Source: Tetrahymena thermophila SB210 (lineage: Eukaryota > Ciliophora > Oligohymenophorea > Hymenostomatida > Tetrahymenidae). Taken from it: DNA of 64,000 nucleotides. Where the stretch lies: assembly GCF_000189635.1 (NCBI RefSeq), contig NW_002476364.1, forward strand, positions 248,001-312,000, read 5' to 3'. This document shows, in pieces, positions 50,252 through 63,190 of this stretch. The notes beneath the pieces are model-generated. The model did no database searches. It worked only from the letters and a program-made list of their open reading frames with translations, and had not been told where the DNA came from. Numbering within the stretch: the stretch's first letter is position 1; each line of letters opens with the position of its first letter. A program made the position numbers and the translations under genes.

Positions 50252-50857
50252 TCATTTATACCATATTCTCTTTTATGGTTCAGGGATTCCAACTTCTTTA
50301 AAAAATTATTCTCTCCTAAGTTCATCGTTAAAATAGTCGCTTAATATATTTTTTAATGATTCTACTTCACCTTATTCTGCTCTAGAAATGACATCTTTTG
50401 TAAAGAAAGTGTGGGTTGCTTAATAGGGTTCTAATCTTTCATCTATTTATTCCATTAATTGAGGAAGTTTGTTCAAAGGAAGAGGCCAAACTTAAGAATT
50501 CTCTTTAGAGAAATTTAAATTTCCATTATCTACCAATACTTTATAAAATTCATTTCTTCTAGTATCCTAAAACAAAGTAACAGTTAAGATATTAAATTCT
50601 AAAATAAAATATGAAAGTTAATTATGAAAGCTCAAATTACTTGAATAAAGAAGTACAATGTGTTATTTTTCTCTTATGTATTCCTATATTCTTTGACCTT
50701 TTTATCTAATTCATCCAAATTAATGTCGAATGGAGATTGCTATTAAACTGCAGCTTGAGCCTTATCTAATTTTATTACAAATTTAATTTTATTCCTGCTG
50801 AATAAACCTTTTAGTTAAAATCTTCAAAGCAATAAATAACCTACTTTGTTAGTCCAT
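50252..50857 (-). CDS. small soluble protein, three exons, unknown
   Basis: Exons 50857-50845 (13 nt), 50765-50641 and 50566-50252; 150 residues, TGA 50254-50252. The tiny first exon encodes MDQQ and splices in phase 1 to KAQAAVQQQSPFDINLDELD. A lysine-rich helix follows, then WPLPLNKLPQLMEQIDERLE and the end GIPEPQKRIWYK. No signal peptide or membrane segment. The tight spacing and clean exon phases make it a credible gene, but I do not recognise the family. Confidence 0.65.
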
Positions 50858-51354
50858 TTTATATTTATCTATTTATTTATCTTGCCTTTAATTGCTTACT
50901 TCTTTCTGATTAAGATTTTTTAAATCCAAATAAAATGCTAGCTAGTTTTTCAAATATTAAAAATTCAATAATATAAAACAAATTTTTTGATAAAAGCTAT
51001 TTATTTATTTGATTTTTATTTGTTTATTTGTTGCTTTTTCTGATGTTTGCTTTAGAGAGAGTGATAATACAAAAGATCTATATTAATTATTTGATATTTA
51101 TATGCATATTATTTACTAGTAATTTACTTACTTAAAAATACACAAATAGAAAATTTTTATTAAACTTGTTGATTTTTTAACATTTTTATTCATATTAATA
51201 ATATAATTAATTATTGTTTGCTTGCTTGCTTGTTTCAATTTGTTAAATCATTTATATTAATTTATTTAAAAAGAAATATTTTCAATTTAATTTGTTATAT
51301 TTGATAAATAATTTAGATAGAATTTATATATGGCTTGTCTATCTATCTACCTTA
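50858..51354. other. intergenic
   Basis: AT-rich, with TTGCTTGCTTGCTTG near 51220. No gene seen. Confidence 0.6.
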
Positions 51355-53913
51355 TCACAGTTCATCGAATTGAGAATCATAACTTGAAACGTCTCTAAAT
51401 ACCAACTCAGAAAATACTTCTCTTGGAGTGAAATTTTTAATGAATTAAACTGACTAAGGTGGGAGTTGTTAATCTTCTCTGTTATTTAATCCATTATTTT
51501 CTGATAGACTTTGAATATACTGTTGTAAAGGATTTTGCTCTACTTTTTATTCATAAAGATCATGGACTTCTTGATCCTTTAAATGACAAATGTGAGGAGT
51601 CCTCATAATAAAGAGCTCATCCGATTACTAACTAGATGATGTTTTTTAATTGGTGTTACTGTTTGCCTTATCATTATTGAATTTTAAGTCTATTTCATCT
51701 AAGAAGCTAACGAAATCATAATTTATTTTTTCATTTTCTTGCTCCTATATTTGTTTTTACATTTATTATTATTCCTGTTCCTATTCTGTAGAGGGAGCTT
51801 GCTAATTTTCTTTTGTTTCTTCTTCATCAGTACACTCTCTTTCCTGCTGCTACTCTGTTTTCTTAAGCGTCTCTGCTAACAAAGGTGAACCATCATTCTA
51901 ATTTAAATTTTGCTGCTATTTATATTTTATAGCAATTTAGGATATTTCATGAATCTGAAGGTCTCTGTCTAACTATGTAATGTTTGCATTGTTCTTAATG
52001 ACCTCTAAATGTGAAATATCAAAGTCAGAGATGTTGTTAGTCTCATCAATTTGTGGATTTTGATGCATGTTTTACTACTAAATCTACCCTACATTAATAT
52101 CATGATTATCAGTGTTATAAGGATTTTAATTTTCCTCTCTTAATGCATAGTAATCAGTGATTTGAGGAGGAAGCTTTTTCTCTCTCAATATGAAGTGATC
52201 AAAATCTTTTTCTTGAATAAGCTTTTCCCTCTCAAGATAATGGTGACAAATGGGCCATTCTAAATTGCAGCTAATATTTTATCTTTTAATATAGAATTAT
52301 CTCAGTCTGCTCCTGATCTTTTCTTGATCTTTTTCTATTTCTAAATGGAAAATCTATCTATATAAATCTCTCAGAACATTTATGGACTTCTTGCTAATGT
52401 AAAGCTTACTCATCCTTTAGTTGAAAGTTACACAATCATCATACTTGCTTATTTTCTCTTCAATTTTATTCAAGATTTCAACTTTTTAAGATAATAATTT
52501 AAAATATTTTAACATTAAATCTTTTGAATTGTTAAAAATTTTTTACTTCCTTTTCCTTGTAAAATCTCTTCTTAACAGATTTCGAAGAAAATCAAAGAAG
52601 CTTTAAATAATGCCACTGAACCTTTTGCAAACAAATGATCCCAAATGACTTGAAGAACTTGCTTTTACACTGAATTTGTGAATAAACAAACCAGCCAATG
52701 AGTTAGAATTATGCTTGTATCAATTTATACTTCTTGAAATTTTTTCCAAATTTTTATGTTAAAGTATTTGAGCAAATCGTTGAAAATTTTTAAATCACAA
52801 AGCAATCCCAACATAAAATTAGGGAAAAAATCAATAGGAAGAATATTTTCAAGGACTTAAACAAGAATCCAAAATGCTTCCTATTTTTTTGTTAGAAATT
52901 ATATAAAAATTTATTTATTTATTTATTAATGAATTGCTAATTTATTACTTCTTCGCTAAACTCCAAGTCAAGCAAAAAACAAACAATATAATTCATTCCT
53001 TAGCAATAACCAATAACAGGATTTCTTCTTTAATAACAAATTAAAATATCACGTAACTATTAGCTCATTACTTCTTTGTTCTACTTAAAAATAGTTCTTT
53101 ACACATCCTTAATTTATTTAGTTTTCTTTATTTATTAATTGCATTTCAATTATAAACTATTTTACTTAGTTAATAGCATTTATGTGGTAATCTGGAAAAT
53201 CTTTAGTGTTCTTCAACTGCTAATAATATGACATGTCTTAGTTTTTATTCATAATTGCATTAGATGCTATCATCCAAGTCTAAAATATAGCATCAACAAA
53301 ACAACCTTAATACCTAAAAAGAATTATAAGAAAAATTTACTCTCTTTCTGTATCTCTCATCAAGGAGTTTTCTACTTAAAATGTTTTTCAAAATCTTTCT
53401 AAATTTTTTATTAGATGAAGTAGTGTTCTCTGTATGTTATTTTAATATCTATTTTAAATTAATAAAAAAATGCAATTCAATAACTATTTAAATGCTTGTT
53501 TTTATGGATAGTTTTTAATGGATTAAGAAGATTAATTTTAATTTCTTTTGTTTTCATCTTATTTAGATTTACCATTTGATTTCAGTCTAACGATTAAAAG
53601 AGCTTTATCCTAAATAAAAAAATAAATTAAGATTTACATTTAAAAACTATTCGTTGTTGGCTGAATACTTTGCCTATTCTTTAAACTCCTAATTTTTTTG
53701 AATATTCTGCTTATCTGATTTGTATCTGTTGAAATAAATTAAAATAGATTGACGGTATCTCCTCCATCTAAAAAATGAATCGCTTTCAGATTTGTCTAGC
53801 GCAATTTCAGCAAGTTACTATGGCTTCTTGAGCTTATAGTACTTCTCTATTGTACTGTCTTTATGCTATTACTCTCCTATTTTATTGTTTAGGAGGAACT
53901 AACTTTGCTTCAT
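51355..53913 (-). CDS. TBC-domain Rab GTPase-activating protein, cluster copy 1
   Basis: Likely inactivates a Rab GTPase by supplying catalytic Arg and Gln fingers. Exons 53913-53638, 53448-53341, 53279-53166, 53107-52949, 52880-52547, 52481-51355; 705 residues, TGA 51357-51355. TBC domain at about residues 92-335. The Arg-finger motif IxxDxxR is formed across a splice (INQ|DVQR). The Gln finger is in GYCQGMNYIV. EAFWILVQVLENILPIDF and the VLQVIWDHLFAKGSVALF helix follow, so both fingers are present. The N-terminal 90 residues are basic (EKYYKLKKP...). The C-terminal 370 residues are acidic, Q/E/N-rich and probably disordered, with no domain seen. It heads a row of three paralogues on the same strand. 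Copy 3 lacks the intron found here between the TWMIASNA and DVQR blocks. Target Rab unknown. Confidence 0.88.
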
Positions 53914-55541
53914 CTTACTTGTTAAGTTTTTACTTTTTCTACTTTTTTGTAATTTTTTAGAAATTTTATATTTATTATTGGTGTACTATTTTAGGTTATA
54001 GTTATAAATAAATACACTCTTTAATATTATATGAAGATAAATAAATTCACAAGCAAATAATTAATTATTTACGATCAAAAAAAATCTTTACATAATAATT
54101 ATATTTGTTATTATCTGCAAAATGTAGATAAAAAAGATATTTTAAGACATTAATTTAATTAATTACCCATAAAATCTATACAAAATGTATCAAAAATACT
54201 TGAAAATAATTTAAATTATTATACTTAATAAGTAAAAGAATAATAAATAATTAATTTACTCTAAATAAAAATATGTGGTAATCAAAAACTTGGTTCATCT
54301 ACAAAGACCATTCTTCAAAGCGAACCAATCAAAACCATAAAATAAAGCTAATTAATTAGATAATACTGTTGATGAGTTGTTCAAAATTACATATTTATAA
54401 TAAATAACCTTCATTTTTTCTTATGTTGCTAAGCTACTTTAAAATAATTAAAGGTAATTAATTAATATTTTAAATTCAATATTAAAGAAAAATCTATGTG
54501 TTTTTAAAGATTAAAGTTTAATTATATTTGCGATTACCTAAGAAAAATTTATTTTTTAAAACACTTTTAGCTCAAATTTCAAAAATAATTCAATAGAATA
54601 GATTTAAAATTAGTGTTTTGAGTTATCAAAAAGAGCTTAACAAAATAAGAAATTAAACTTACATTTCATGTATTAGTGATTTTGTAAAAAAAGTTAAGTA
54701 AATATTCAATTAAATAAATAAAATACCTGATCATAAATTTTTGGATAAAGAAAAATAATTCAAAAATCAATAAAGGGAAAATCTAATTTTCTTAACAATA
54801 TTCAATATCTATTTTTTTTTGGTTGAATTTGAACATTTTAAATACTTTATTTCCCATTTACATAACATAATTATTAACAATGATAAATAATATTTCCTGA
54901 AATAAAAAATGACAAAAATATAATTAGCTAATTAATTATTATTGATCTATTTATTTAATAGTTTAAAATTTAAGCAAAAAAAACATAGAAATAAAGATTA
55001 ATTGATTATCTATATTATAAAATTTAGAATTAATTAATTAATTAACTATTTTGATAAAATTTTATTAAATACTTATTTTTTATTCTCAACATAGAAAAAG
55101 AAATATATACCTGATTCATTTTAAATCCTCCCACACTAAAATATTCAAAAAACTATATTTTTTCTTACACCACTAAGTAGTACTCGATAATATGGAGGGA
55201 CAGATTCCCTTAATAAATGAGGTGTTAGAGAAATTTTTTTACTCTGAAATTTTTATAATATTTAAATATTAAAAATTTTATTTGTAATTAATAAGCTGAA
55301 GGAAATAAATGATAAATTATATAGTTAAGGAAATATAAACACGACACTTTTAAATAAAATAAATATATTTTTGTATAATTAGTTATTTAGTTAATTATTT
55401 TTAATAAAATGAAAATGTTTTTTTTTAATAAAATTTAGTCAAACATTTAATTTGAATGATTTATTCTTTTATTTAATACAAAAATTGTTCACGATGATGA
55501 GGAAATATTATTTGATTAAAATTTTTTAAAAATGCTTGCTT
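53914..55541. other. intergenic between TBC copies 1 and 2
   Basis: AT-rich, TGA-dense in all frames. No gene, pseudogene or duplicated block seen. Confidence 0.55.
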
Positions 55542-58500
55542 TCAAGCTTCTTCTTATATCTCTTTTATTACTTTTGATATCTCTGAGAAATTATAATTAT
55601 TTGTTTAGTTTTTGCTTGGATTATTTATTAAGTAATTGAACTTGTTTTTTTATCTTGTAATATCAGAAAAAAATCTTATTGAATTAGAATTATCTAGTTC
55701 TTCTTTTTTAAAATACAATTAAGGTTCTACACTAGAGTCACTGGAATATCTACATGGGTCAATATTGTAACGAGTAGTGTTGTTAAAATCATAACTTTAT
55801 TCTTATAAGATGACACTGTAAACTTAGCTCGTATTTTATGATCTATCTAATTTATTTGTTCTATCGCATATTTCTTCACTTTCAATTTACTAAACTTTAG
55901 TCTCTTCATCAATATTTGCTAAAATTGGTTAATAATTCTTGTATTTAAGAGTTGATCCTTATTGTTCATTTTAATGTTCTTGTTATGTTTACTGATTTTC
56001 ATTTATTTAGACCTCATTTTGTATTTTACTTTAATTATTATAATCTTACACTACCGATTGATCAAGCTTGATATGTTTTAACTACTCATTCACTATTTAA
56101 ATTTACTCTGATTCAGTTAATATATTTTAATTTTATACACCCACAATTTAAATTTACTTTGTTTCTGTTAATATATTTTAATTTTATTATATCTCGTTTT
56201 ATTACTCATTTTCAGTTTGCAATTTCTAAAATCCATTTTCATTCTAATTATCATATTATTGTTATTATTTTTCAATTTATTAATGATTTATTTCTTTATT
56301 TTAAATTTATTATATTTTATTTTCTTAATTTTCAATTTATTACAAAAATATTTCTTAATTTTGAGCTGACTAATTTACATTTTAATTTTCAATTTTTTAT
56401 AGATTTTAAATTTGTTATTATAATTGTTAATTATTATTTTGTTATTTAATTTAAATTACTTCATTTTATTATTATTCTTACTCATTTTTTATAGTTATTT
56501 CTTTTTAATCTTAAATTTATAAATTTATTATTTCCGAATTTTGTTCTTATATTTTAATTGAACTTTTGTTATTGAGTTACTTTTTCGGACATATATGATC
56601 ATGTAGAGTCTGCATTATATCTTCATCTTCATTGATTCCTACATTTCTCTTATCTCCGTTTTTAGAATTTTAGAAATAATCCCACACAAACTAAAAATTC
56701 CTAGTGGATTTAAATATAAAATACTCTGGTGGCTGGTTATTGTCTCGAGTATTTTCTTTTTCAATCAGATGCTTACATGTTGGATAATCTTAGTTGCATT
56801 CAATTTTGCTAAAATCAATTTATTTAGGTTAATATCTTCTATTCATAGATTTTTATTTTAATTAAATTAAACAAATTTATTTGTAAAATTCTCTCATAAA
56901 GTTTATTCCCTTTTCATTTATATAAATTTTTTCTAATTTTGATGAGAATTTCTTAGCATCTTTCCAATCTTTGAGTTTATTTTCTACTTTTTTAACCACT
57001 TCCACTTCATTATAAGAAATTTAATTCAATTTAAAATATTAACAAAATTTAAGTTTTTACATCCTTCTGACTTGAGAATTTCTTTTTCACAGTAATTTAT
57101 AAGCACAAGACAAACCTTAAAGATTATGATAGAGCCCTTTGTAAACAAATGATTAAATATAACTAACAGCAGACTATCGTCTAAAGCTTGTGTGAAAAGA
57201 CAAACTATCCACTAAGTAAGCAAGATATTTAGAACATTTGCTTCAAAGCTATTCAGCTTTTTATAAACTTTTTCATTTTCAACTTTAAGAATTTACTCAA
57301 AAATCTTCTAATCGCACACTACTCCCATCATCATGCTTGGGTAATAATCAAGGGGCAAAATATTTTCTAAGAGTTGCACCAGAAGCCAAAAAGACTCCTT
57401 TTTTTTTATTTAAAAAATTAATTAATTTCGTGAGGAAGATTAGTAAAAGAAATTAGCTAAATCTGAATTAATATTTAGCCAGAAATAAAAAAAAATTTTA
57501 TAAAAATTTATTGATTGCTTTGAGATTTTTGTGTTTGTTTTATAATTATTTCTGATATCAAATTTGCTATCGATTTATTGAAAATAAAACTATATTAAAT
57601 ATTCTTTTACTTCTTCGGAAATGCCGAATCTAAGAAATTTAGCGACAATGTAATTCAGACCTTAGCAATAACCAATACATGCATTTCTTCTAGCATATGC
57701 AATAAATATTCTCTTCATTGCTTACAACTAAGAATCTTCAGCTACAAGTTCCCTGCTCCTTTTCATATCCTTAAAAAAAGAAAAATTAAAGCAAGTAATT
57801 ACTTGAATAAAATAATTTTATACTTAATCAATTTAATGCTCTGAAACATCATAGTATTACTACTATAATATCTTCTTGTAATACTACTAATTTTGCCTAT
57901 TCATATCAAGAGATCCCGAACACTGCATCCAAATCTATTTGTAGGAATTAAGATATTTATGTATTTGTAAAGCAAAATAATAGATGTTATAATTAATCTG
58001 ATTATGCTGAATATTAAAAAGGTGATTGTTTTTTTTTAGTTAGTTAGTTTATTAATTCTTCATTTATCTATGATTGAATAGATGCATATCGCTCTTTTTA
58101 TTTAAATTGCAATAAAAATAAAATATGTCTCTTACTTGCTTCGACTCTTCTTTAGAAATGTTTTCCTTTTTTAGGCTAATTATAGCTCTAATGTATTTGC
58201 ACATTTATTTTTATTTTAATTTCTTCATGTCATTCTAAGCAAATATCTTTTAATTACAAAATTATTATTTTTAAGTCTGATGGCTAAAAAATTTCAAAAT
58301 ATTAATGGACTAAAAAGGAGGGTTTTAGTTATACTGATAAAAAAATTGTGCTAATCCTAAATTACCGTAAAAATATTCATATTCTTTGCTTGCTTAATAA
58401 TGATTTTTCTATCTTTGTCTTTGGACCTAAAATCTATTTTTACACTCTCATTTGTTTTACAAAATAGATCTTTATACAATCCTTCGCTCCTAAAATATTT

Positions 58501-58638
58501 TCTGGCTGCTCTTTGGTTTAGTATTTTTTTTGCAAAGACCTAAGGGTCTCTAACTTTCCAAAACTCTTCATATATTCCGTCATTTCTTTCCTATTGATTT
58601 GGCAAATCTAACACGTTCACTTTTTAAGTTTCCTTCAT
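55542..58638 (-). CDS. TBC-domain Rab GTPase-activating protein, cluster copy 2
   Basis: Paralogue of the gene at 51355-53913. Exons 58638-58366, 58246-58136, 57934-57824, 57769-57611, 57397-57061, 57004-55542; 817 residues, TGA 55544-55542. TBC domain at about residues 91-330: IDQ|DMKR (IxxDxxR, again across a splice), GYCQGLNYIV, ESFWLLVQLLENILPLDYYP, LLLVIFNHLFTKGSIIIF. Exon 4 (159 nt) has the same length as the matching exon of copy 1. The C-terminal 490 residues start with a segment shared with copy 1 (a helix, then YPTCKHLIEKE against WPICHHYLERE). They then become an extreme Q/N/E/I-rich tract with short internal repeats (NQNILTETKQIQIV, NQNILTESEQIQIV) before a more ordered acidic end. 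The start of exon 2 (ATATTTGC) was chosen by phase and by analogy with copies 1 and 3. Confidence 0.87.
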
Positions 58639-59944
58639 CTCTTACTAATAAAAAAGAGCTTTTTGATAGTTTTTCACACAATCAAATGAATTTAAATGTT
58701 TAATATAATAAGTATTCAATGATTATTAATCTATTAAGATAAGATCAAAACCTAATTTTAATGATTTGGAGAAAATAAAGGTTTTAAATGAATTAATTTA
58801 TTAGATTACCTATTATAATGATATTAATCTTAAAATTATGTTAATAGTTAAAATTAATTTTTTCTTTCTTACTTTCTTTCTGATTATTTTTCTGTATGCA
58901 TGTATGTATATATTTATGTATATTAATCTATATATCTTTAAATAGTTTTATTAAAATAACAAATAACTCCAAAAATTAATTTTATTTCTTTTAAAATTCA
59001 TTTCAAAATATGGAATTTGATATAAATATAATCTTTCAAACTTTTTAATAAATTAAATAATTCTTCAATAAATATTTTTACTGATAGGTATATATCTAAG
59101 CTCATAAATTAATATAAATTATTACTCATCTATTTATATACATTAAAAATTAATTTTAATAATTTAGAACAATAAAAAAGTTTTACATAAATTTTACCTA
59201 TTTTAATGAAATACTTTCTTACTTTTTGATTATATACCTGCCTGCCTGTCTGTATCTATCTATCTACCTATCTTTAAACAGCTTCATTAAAGTAACAAAT
59301 AACTCCAAGAATTAATTTTATTTCTTTTTAATTTCAATTCACAATATAGAATTTTATTTTAATCTTTAAATTTTTAAAATAAATTAAATATATTTAAATT
59401 AAAAATGTTTGCCGAAAAGTATTTATTTAAGCTCGTAATTTAACATAAATATTGAAATATTTTAAATTATTTTACTATAATAAATAATAACATATTTCAT
59501 TTAGATTATAGAATTTTCATAGAGAAAATACAGTTTTTTATGTCAATGGTTAAATGTAAATCGATACACTTTTTAACATAAAAAATAACATGCTCATCAT
59601 ATGTTTGTTACTCATTTCAGATAAATTTAAAAAGCTATAAATAAAATCTTTGAATATGTAGATAAAAACAAATTATATTTTGAAATATTATCAACTATGT
59701 TGGTTGATAAAGATGATAATTATATAATTAGTTTTATTTTTAAATTCATTTTTTAAAGGAAACACTATTTATTTATTTAATTAATATAATTTTAGTACAG
59801 TTTTTTAATTTAAAATTATCAATATTTTTTCCTTATTCAGTTTTATTTCATTAATACTCAGCAATAAATTTATTTTATAGTTACAAACATTTTTTTAAGT
59901 CCAATAACTTGGCTATTTGTTTTCTATTTTATTATATTTATTTT
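58639..59944. other. intergenic between TBC copies 2 and 3
   Basis: Two related AT-rich blocks lie at about 58855-59050 and 59210-59400. Both contain TTTCTTACTTT, a TATCTTTAAA motif and AAATAACTCCAAaAATTAAT, so they look like an old tandem duplication. No gene seen. Confidence 0.5.
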
Positions 59945-62362
59945 TCATTAAATTTATTCAAAATATTTGGTTTATGCAGTTGTAATATCAGATTCGAGAA
60001 GACCACCATAGACTTAATTTTTCCCTTTGAACTATGAAAAGAATTTATAGTAACTTGATCTGTACAAACTAGTTTTAATTTCCACACTCGCTTTGATGTT
60101 ATCTTCATGATTTTTATTATTATTTTAATTAACTAATTCTGCTATAACCTCATACTCATCCACATTGTCTTCATCTTATGGATCTTCTTTAAGATTTGTT
60201 TAATTAATTTCATTAAATATTTATTTTGGAGAGTGATCATCATCACTAATTTACATAAATGCATTATTCTATTAAATATTATGATAATTTTCTGCTAACT
60301 TTTATGCTCTTACGTTATCATTCTCAATATTTTCTATGTTTTTACATTCTTCTTTGTTCCCATTATTTTGGTTTTATTGATTTTGAGTGCTTAAAATGTA
60401 TGCCATTTCTTGGTCTGATGGATAATAAGAAACTACCTTTTATCCAATTTACAATATTGATGGTGGTTTCTCATGATTATCTTAATGTGCTAAATTATTG
60501 ACAACCATGTTTTAATGCAGATCAAGACTGGTCTGATTTTATAAATTTAATGAATTCAAGTTATAATTAATAGAGCTTTATCTATAAATAGGTTTTATTT
60601 GCTATTCTTCTGTGCAAGTATGGTCTAATCTTACTATTAATAAATTATTAATGTTAGAGGGATCTTCAGATTTAAATTATCTCTATTTTTGGATCTTTGC
60701 TTTTTCAAGTGTAGAATGATCATTTTATAAAATCATATCATGATTATTTCTATAAACAAAAACTCCTTCAAATTTTTTCATTTACTCTGTGTGAAGATTA
60801 ACTAAACATATTCTCCAATTTCTGTTACATTTTATTTTTTTTGTTATTTGAGTTTTCTAATTCAGATTTTTATCTTCTTTTATCTGCTTAGCATAAATGT
60901 CTCTATAAATCTCCCTTTATAATTCTATACCCTTTTTGCTAAGATATATTTCTATTAGTTTCGTATGAAACATTTCCTTGTCTTGAAGTTTTCTAGCTCC
61001 CTCCTCTATGATCATTAAGACTTCAGCTATTGATTAAAATATTCAAAATTCAAATTTATTCTAAATAAATCTTGTATTTATTACGTCCTTAGGCTTTGAG
61101 AATATCTTCCTAAAGAGTGTCTAATAGCACTAATCCAACAAGAAAAACAGTTTTTGCTCCATACAAAATGCAGTGGTCAAACACTACTGTGCATAACTTT
61201 AATTTATTTTTATTATATTTTCTTAAAAAATATTTAAATTACTTACTTATTATGAAAGACTGTTCGTATATAAGCAGATAAACCATGACGTTGTAAAGAT
61301 GTTCACATCTATTTTTATATCCTGAAATTTTTTGAATACTTTTGGGTTGTGAGCTTACAAGAGATTTTTAAAAATATTCTAGTCAGCAATTAGTCCTATC
61401 ATATTATTTGTGTAGTAATCAAGAGGTATCATGCTTTCTAAAAAATATTTATATATCCAAAATGCTTCCTAGATAGTAAAAAATAAATATCAATTTGATA
61501 AAATAAGTAATTTCTAGATTAAATTTTACCTCTTCATCAAATTGTAAGTTAAGTATAAACTTTGCTATGAAATTCATTCCTTAGCAATATCCAGCAATGC
61601 AATTTAATTTTGAATACGCTGACAAAACATTTCGTAGTTTATCTACTGTTTATTTGACGAGCTATGGAAATTGTTCTAATTCCTCTTTGTTAAAACTTCT
61701 CAGTAAATCCTTTTCTATAAAATCTTCATAAACATTTGGTATATCCTCGCTTTTCAAGATTTTTTTAAAATAATCTTTGTTATCTTTCTTTTGATAAAAA
61801 GCATCAGTTGCAATAAGCCACATCTATTTTATTTACATGATAATTCATTAATTAATTAATTGTTCTTTGCGATCAAATATTTTAATTAAAATGTTTACTT
61901 TTTTCCTATACTGCTCATTTAAAGATGAATAAAACTACTTATTTTTGAACTTTAGCCTTAATATTTTGCAAACTTCTTTGTGAAAGCAGCTTTTTTTTTA
62001 GTATTCGTCAATAATCTAATTGAATAATGAAAAACATATTGCAAAATTTACTATCTTTTCAGTTAAAATTTATATTTAAAAATTAATACTTAAGGAACTA
62101 AATGATCATGTGCGTATTTTATTAAATTCTATTCATTTTAAAGCTTCTGTTTATCCAATTTCTATTTTTCTAGAAGAAATTCCTTCATTTATATTTTTTT
62201 AATGATATTATTTCTGATGTTTCCATAAAAGAATAATCTGTGTGATTTCTGCTTGTTTAACGAAATTTCAGCTATGTCAAGAGGAGATCTTAACTTATAA
62301 AATTCCTCCAGATGAGAAGATTCTTCTTTTTCTTTGCTTTTTTTATTTTTATCTTTTGTCAT
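59945..62362 (-). CDS. TBC-domain Rab GTPase-activating protein, cluster copy 3
   Basis: Third paralogue. Exons 62362-62090, 62015-61899, 61823-61530, 61468-61247, 61196-61085, 61026-59945; 699 residues, TGA 59947-59945. TBC domain at about residues 91-339: NEQYRKKMWLIATDAF, Arg-finger IEKDLLR, Gln-finger GYCQGMNFIA, EAFWIYKYFLESMIPLDYY and CTVVFDHCILYGAKTVF. Intron layout differs from the other two: exon 3 corresponds to two exons of copies 1 and 2. One TBC exon (334 nt in copy 1) is split here by a 50-nt intron into 222 + 112 nt, summing to the same 334. Exon 1 is 273 nt, as in copy 2. The C-terminal 350 residues are polar and N/Q-rich, diverged from the other copies, ending GGLLESDITTAQTKYFEQ. 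An A9 run in exon 2 keeps frame. Confidence 0.88.
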
Positions 62363-62940
62363 TCTCAGCAGAAACTACTCTAAAATTTTTTGAATCTATG
62401 CGATCGTAATATTTCAATTAATATTGCGCTAAAATTGGTGTTTTTACAATAATATATAAAATTTACAAAGAAATATTTCTTAAACATCAATAACTAATTT
62501 CTACAACTAAGAGTTTTTTTTCATAAACTCTATGTTCAAAGTTTTAAAATGTAATTAAAAATATTTATGATTGAATTTTTAAAATATTAGTAAAATAAAT
62601 CATTGATATTATCAATCATTCAAAATTTAATAAAATTTATGATTTCTGTAATTTCATTTAGTGAATACCGATCAAAAAAATTTTCCATCTTATAAATTTA
62701 ACTTATTTATTTGGCTAATTAATTTAAATAATGACATTATTAAAATCATATTAAATATTAAAAAATTGATAAAAGTGATTCCTTTTTAAAAGACAAATGA
62801 ATATTAGAAATACTTGTGTTTATTAATAAAAAGATTAAGTAAATTTAATATTTTAAATTCACATCTAGTCTTTAATTTTAAATAATTTAAATTCAACTCT
62901 AATTTAATATTTTCTTTTTGAATCAGAGCTAATAAGATCA
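62363..62940. other. intergenic upstream of TBC copy 3
   Basis: AT-rich. A 22-codon - strand frame from ATG 62686 ends in TGA and is not supported as a gene. Nothing else seen. Confidence 0.5.
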
Positions 62941-62944
62941 AAAA

Positions 62945-63190
62945 TATTTTTATTTTATTTAGTTATTGTTTTATTTATTTTATTTAATTAAAAAAAATTA
63001 ATTATTATTCTATATAATTTTGTTTTATTTAGTTATTGTTTTATTAATTTTATTTAATTAAAATAGATTAATTATTATTCTATTTTTTACTTATTTTAAT
63101 TTTAAATCATTTTCATTTATTTGGTTATTGTTTTATTAATTTTATTTAATTAAAAAGGATTAATTATTATTTTATATAATTTTATTAATT
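62945..63190. repeat. AT-rich tandem repeat, three diverged copies
   Basis: A block beginning TTTAGTTATTGTTTTATT, continuing ATTTAATTAAAA and ending TTAATTATTATT recurs at about 62958, 63028 and 63120. The spacing is therefore about 70 then 93 nt. Low-complexity but clearly a three-fold duplication. Confidence 0.75.

Noticed and set aside
53610..53637. Putative 28-nt intron and a tiny exon in TBC copy 1
   Set aside because: A single 189-nt intron (53449-53637) gives an exon start that matches copies 2 and 3 and avoids an implausibly short intron.
56159..56449. + strand phenylalanine/isoleucine-rich frame
   Set aside because: It is the complement of the Q/N/I-rich coding tail of TBC copy 2.
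61985..62015. Apparent +1 frameshift at an A9 run in TBC copy 3
   Set aside because: Recounting the run showed that the frame is continuous through the exon.
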